Positions 47,524 through 48,961 of a DNA stretch of 48,961 nt are shown here, one piece after another. Below the pieces are notes generated by a model. That model searched no databases. It was not told the origin of the DNA and saw only the letters and a list, made by a program, of their open reading frames with translations. This DNA is from a virus: positions 1-48,961 of the IMG/VR virus record IMGVR_UViG_3300018080_000249; one strand, 5' to 3'. Position 1 is the first letter of the stretch; each line of letters starts with the position of its first letter. The position numbers and the translations under genes are program-made.

Positions 47524-47573
47524 ATTTTTGATTGTCTCAATCATTTCTTGGTCCCAAGGAAAGGAATCAAACC

Positions 47574-48557
47574 GTGGGTAATGTACGCAAAGCAAAGTTG
47601 TCAGAGATTCGCCCGAACGCTGTCGCACTTCGTGCCGTAAATCCGGAGTCGGAATCCTATCTCGGACTCGTGGAATCCATAAGGGAAAAGGGATTCTTCG
47701 GTGCCATTACCGTGCGCGAGCGCGTTGATGGTGAGACGGGTGAGAAGTACCTTGAGTTGGTTGATGGTCTGCATCGTTTCTCCGCCGCACAGGATGTCGG
47801 GATTGCCGAGATCAACGTCGATATCACTGATTTCGATGATGATCAGGTTCTTGAAGCTCAGATTCTCGGAAACATCCAGCGTGTCGAGACGAAGCCGGTT
47901 GAGTATACGAGGCAGATGCTTCGTATCCTTGCTCGTAATCCTCTCATGACTGAGGCCGAGCTTGCCAAGAAGCTCGCAAAGTCAATCACCTGGGTCCAGC
48001 AGCGGCTCAGTCTTACCAAGATTGCCGACGAGAAGATTCAGGGTCTTGTCGACGAGGGCAAGATTGCACTGATCAATGCGTATCAGCTTGCCAAGCTGCC
48101 CGTCGAGGAGCAGGCGGACTTCCTTGATCGTGCCATAACTGAATCGCCTGAGACGTTCGTTCCTGCCGTCAAGAAGCGTGTGAAGGAACTCAAGGAGGCC
48201 GCGCGTCAGGGTAAGGACGCTGCGGAGGCAACCTTTGAGCCTGTCGCTCATATGCAGAAGATGAAGGACATCAAGGGTGCTCTTGATGACGGCAAGCTGA
48301 TTCCGGCGCTCATCAAGAAGAACAAGGTCACGGACCCCGTGAAGGCTGCGACGCTTGCGGTCCAGTGGGTGCTCCACCTTGATCCTGATTCTATCGCTGC
48401 ACAGAAGGCTGATTTCGAGGCCAAGAAGCTGGCAAAGGAAGAGAAGAAGAAGGAAGCCGCTGCGAAGCGCGCTGCCAAGAAGGCCGAAGACCAAAAGAAG
48501 AAGGCCGACGAGGCTGCGAAGGCTGCCGTAGAGGCCGCCGAGGCTGCGAAGAAGTAG
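47574..48557 (+). CDS. Second ParB-like protein (ParB/Spo0J N-terminal domain)
   Basis: GTG 47574 is preceded by AAGGAAAGG; a TTG 42 bases upstream would lie before the ribosome site. 327 residues. KLSEIRPNAVALRAVNPESESYLGLVESIREKGFFGAITVRER (residues 6-48), then YLELVDGLHRFSAAQDVGI and NVDITDFDDDQVLEAQILGNIQRVETKPVEYTRQM, match the ParB domain (GxxRxxA box as DGLHRFSA). AELAKKLAKSITWVQQRLSLTKI is a helix-turn-helix as in ParB/KorB. The last 60 residues are Lys/Ala coiled coil. It resembles true ParB more than the protein at 11695. Confidence 0.88.
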   Translation: MGNVRKAKLSEIRPNAVALRAVNPESESYLGLVESIREKGFFGAITVRERVDGETGEKYLELVDGLHRFSAAQDVGIAEINVDITDFDDDQVLEAQILGNIQRVETKPVEYTRQMLRILARNPLMTEAELAKKLAKSITWVQQRLSLTKIADEKIQGLVDEGKIALINAYQLAKLPVEEQADFLDRAITESPETFVPAVKKRVKELKEAARQGKDAAEATFEPVAHMQKMKDIKGALDDGKLIPALIKKNKVTDPVKAATLAVQWVLHLDPDSIAAQKADFEAKKLAKEEKKKEAAAKRAAKKAEDQKKKADEAAKAAVEAAEAAKK

Positions 48558-48570
48558 CTAGGGAATGGGG

Positions 48571-48667
48571 AGCTAGGTGTGGCCCATGCAGAGAGCTGAT
48601 GTATCTGTAGGCTAGGTGTGATCAGCCCCGCTAGAGGAAACCTACAGTGACTTGGGCCACACCAGCT
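48571..48667 (+). ncRNA. Candidate structured RNA element downstream of the ParB-like gene
   Basis: Fourteen bases after the stop, AGCT-A-GGTGTGGCCCA (48571-48586) pairs with TGGGCCACACC-AGCT (48653-48667) as a 15-bp helix with one bulged A. Inside it, CTGTAGG (48605-48611) pairs with CCTACAG (48641-48647), and GCTGAT (48595-48600) can pair with ATCAGC (48621-48626), crossing the second stem, as in a pseudoknot. GCTAGGTGTG is repeated at 48572 and 48611. The element ends 44 bases before the next start codon. No T tract follows, so leader RNA or a riboswitch-like role is more likely than termination. No known family is recognised. Confidence 0.45.
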
Positions 48668-48711
48668 TCTAAGAGAACAGAATCATTTAGCAAGGAACAG
48701 GAGACAGGAAG

Positions 48712-48961
48712 ATGAGCGAAGTACAGGAACCCATCCACGATGGTGAGCTCGTTAAGTTTGATGGCGAGAATGCTGTAACCAAGTATAGCGATGATGATTT
48801 TGCACTTGCCACCAAGGCGGGTGATTATCTTCCTCGTGTGCAGCTTATGACATCCAACTCTGACAAGTGCAAGAAGGGTGATTTCCCAATCAATCACTAT
48901 GCGCTTGTTCGGGGTAAGGATTATCAGGACTTGGGTGAGAGTGTTGATGCCCTTGTGGTTG
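48712..48961 (+). CDS. Conserved phage protein of unknown function, 3'-partial
   Basis: ATG 48712 follows GGAGACAGGAAG; the frame is open to the end of the window (83 residues). TKAGDYLPRVQLMTSNSDKCKKGDFPINHYALVRGKDYQDLGESVDALVV has the pattern of a phage family ('gdYLPRlQL..snSd.ck.G...i..yalV.g....dLG..vdvLvi'), which I recall only as of unknown function. It lies directly after the second ParB-like gene and the structured element. Confidence 0.7.
   Translation, partial: MSEVQEPIHDGELVKFDGENAVTKYSDDDFALATKAGDYLPRVQLMTSNSDKCKKGDFPINHYALVRGKDYQDLGESVDALVV

Larger units (their letters stand above)
47146..47573. promoter_or_regulatory. Divergent regulatory region between primase and ParB-like gene
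   Basis: No gene. GGAATCAAA stands at 47184, 47499 and 47563, and once inverted at 47514-47522. ACTAACAT (47288-47295) and ATGTTAGT (47317-47324) form an 8-bp inverted repeat around TACAGTCTGTA and an AT-rich centre. A promoter for the right-hand gene starts at 47425. An origin or autoregulated promoter pair would suit the gene content on both sides. Confidence 0.6.

Overview
The window is about 49 kb of a tailed double-stranded DNA bacteriophage (Caudoviricetes). A long non-contractile tail is the best fit, because there is a tape-measure protein and a frameshifted tail-assembly chaperone and no recognisable contractile sheath. The evidence is a contiguous morphogenesis block: GpA-type large terminase, DUF4055-type portal, connector, scaffold, P22-like coat, tail completion, tail tube, chaperone, tape measure, tail hub. 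Around it lie dozens of tiny overlapping genes on one strand and no chromosomal housekeeping genes. The host cannot be named. Promoters look sigma70-like (TTGACA/TTGACT, then TAGAAT/GATAAT), ribosome sites are of the GGAGG type, and the tail fibre carries a DUF2793-like domain of a kind common in phages of Gram-negative bacteria.

Layout. (1) 1-10352, plus strand: about 27 small, tightly coupled accessory genes, many with Cys-rich zinc-binding motifs or one membrane segment. They include a SEC-C protein, a probable frameshifted cREC gene, a PD-(D/E)XK nuclease and a metallophosphoesterase. A GC-rich potential structured RNA (604-755) and a tRNA-Leu(UAA) are embedded here. (2) 10353-14992: a control region with few genes. 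It holds a 7-bp tandem array, long perfect hairpins, palindromes, a minus-strand cluster (small protein, ParB-like protein, two putative DNA-binding proteins), a 24-bp inverted repeat around one of those genes, and a strong promoter over a palindromic operator. (3) 14993-41525, plus strand: virion genes, in the order Cys/His-motif protein, fibre, LamG-like protein, membrane protein, Gly/Lys-rich basic peptide, terminase, portal, head and tail genes, hub, lipoprotein-like protein, then a SAM methyltransferase and an MptE/DUF115-like enzyme. (4) 47145-41401, minus strand: replication and nucleotide metabolism. This has a primase-helicase, small zinc proteins, a DUF5664-type dNTP diphosphohydrolase-like protein, a Dam-type adenine methyltransferase, a DUF1937 protein and a DnaQ-like exonuclease. 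(5) 47425-48961, plus strand: a second ParB-like gene with its own promoter and operator-like leader, a compact potential RNA structure, and the start of a conserved phage protein.

The parts fit a lytic-type programme. Small early genes would adjust the host, the minus-strand block copies and possibly modifies DNA, the central region would switch transcription, and the long plus block builds the particle. No integrase, ParA, PurZ or CRISPR array is visible. The observations most worth checking are the T_TTT_TTA frameshift in the tail chaperone, the two unassigned RNA-like structures, the palindrome-rich control region with two ParB-like genes, the 24-bp inverted repeat around a small gene, the shared N-terminus of scaffold and coat, and a two-membrane-helix reading frame inside the primase gene.
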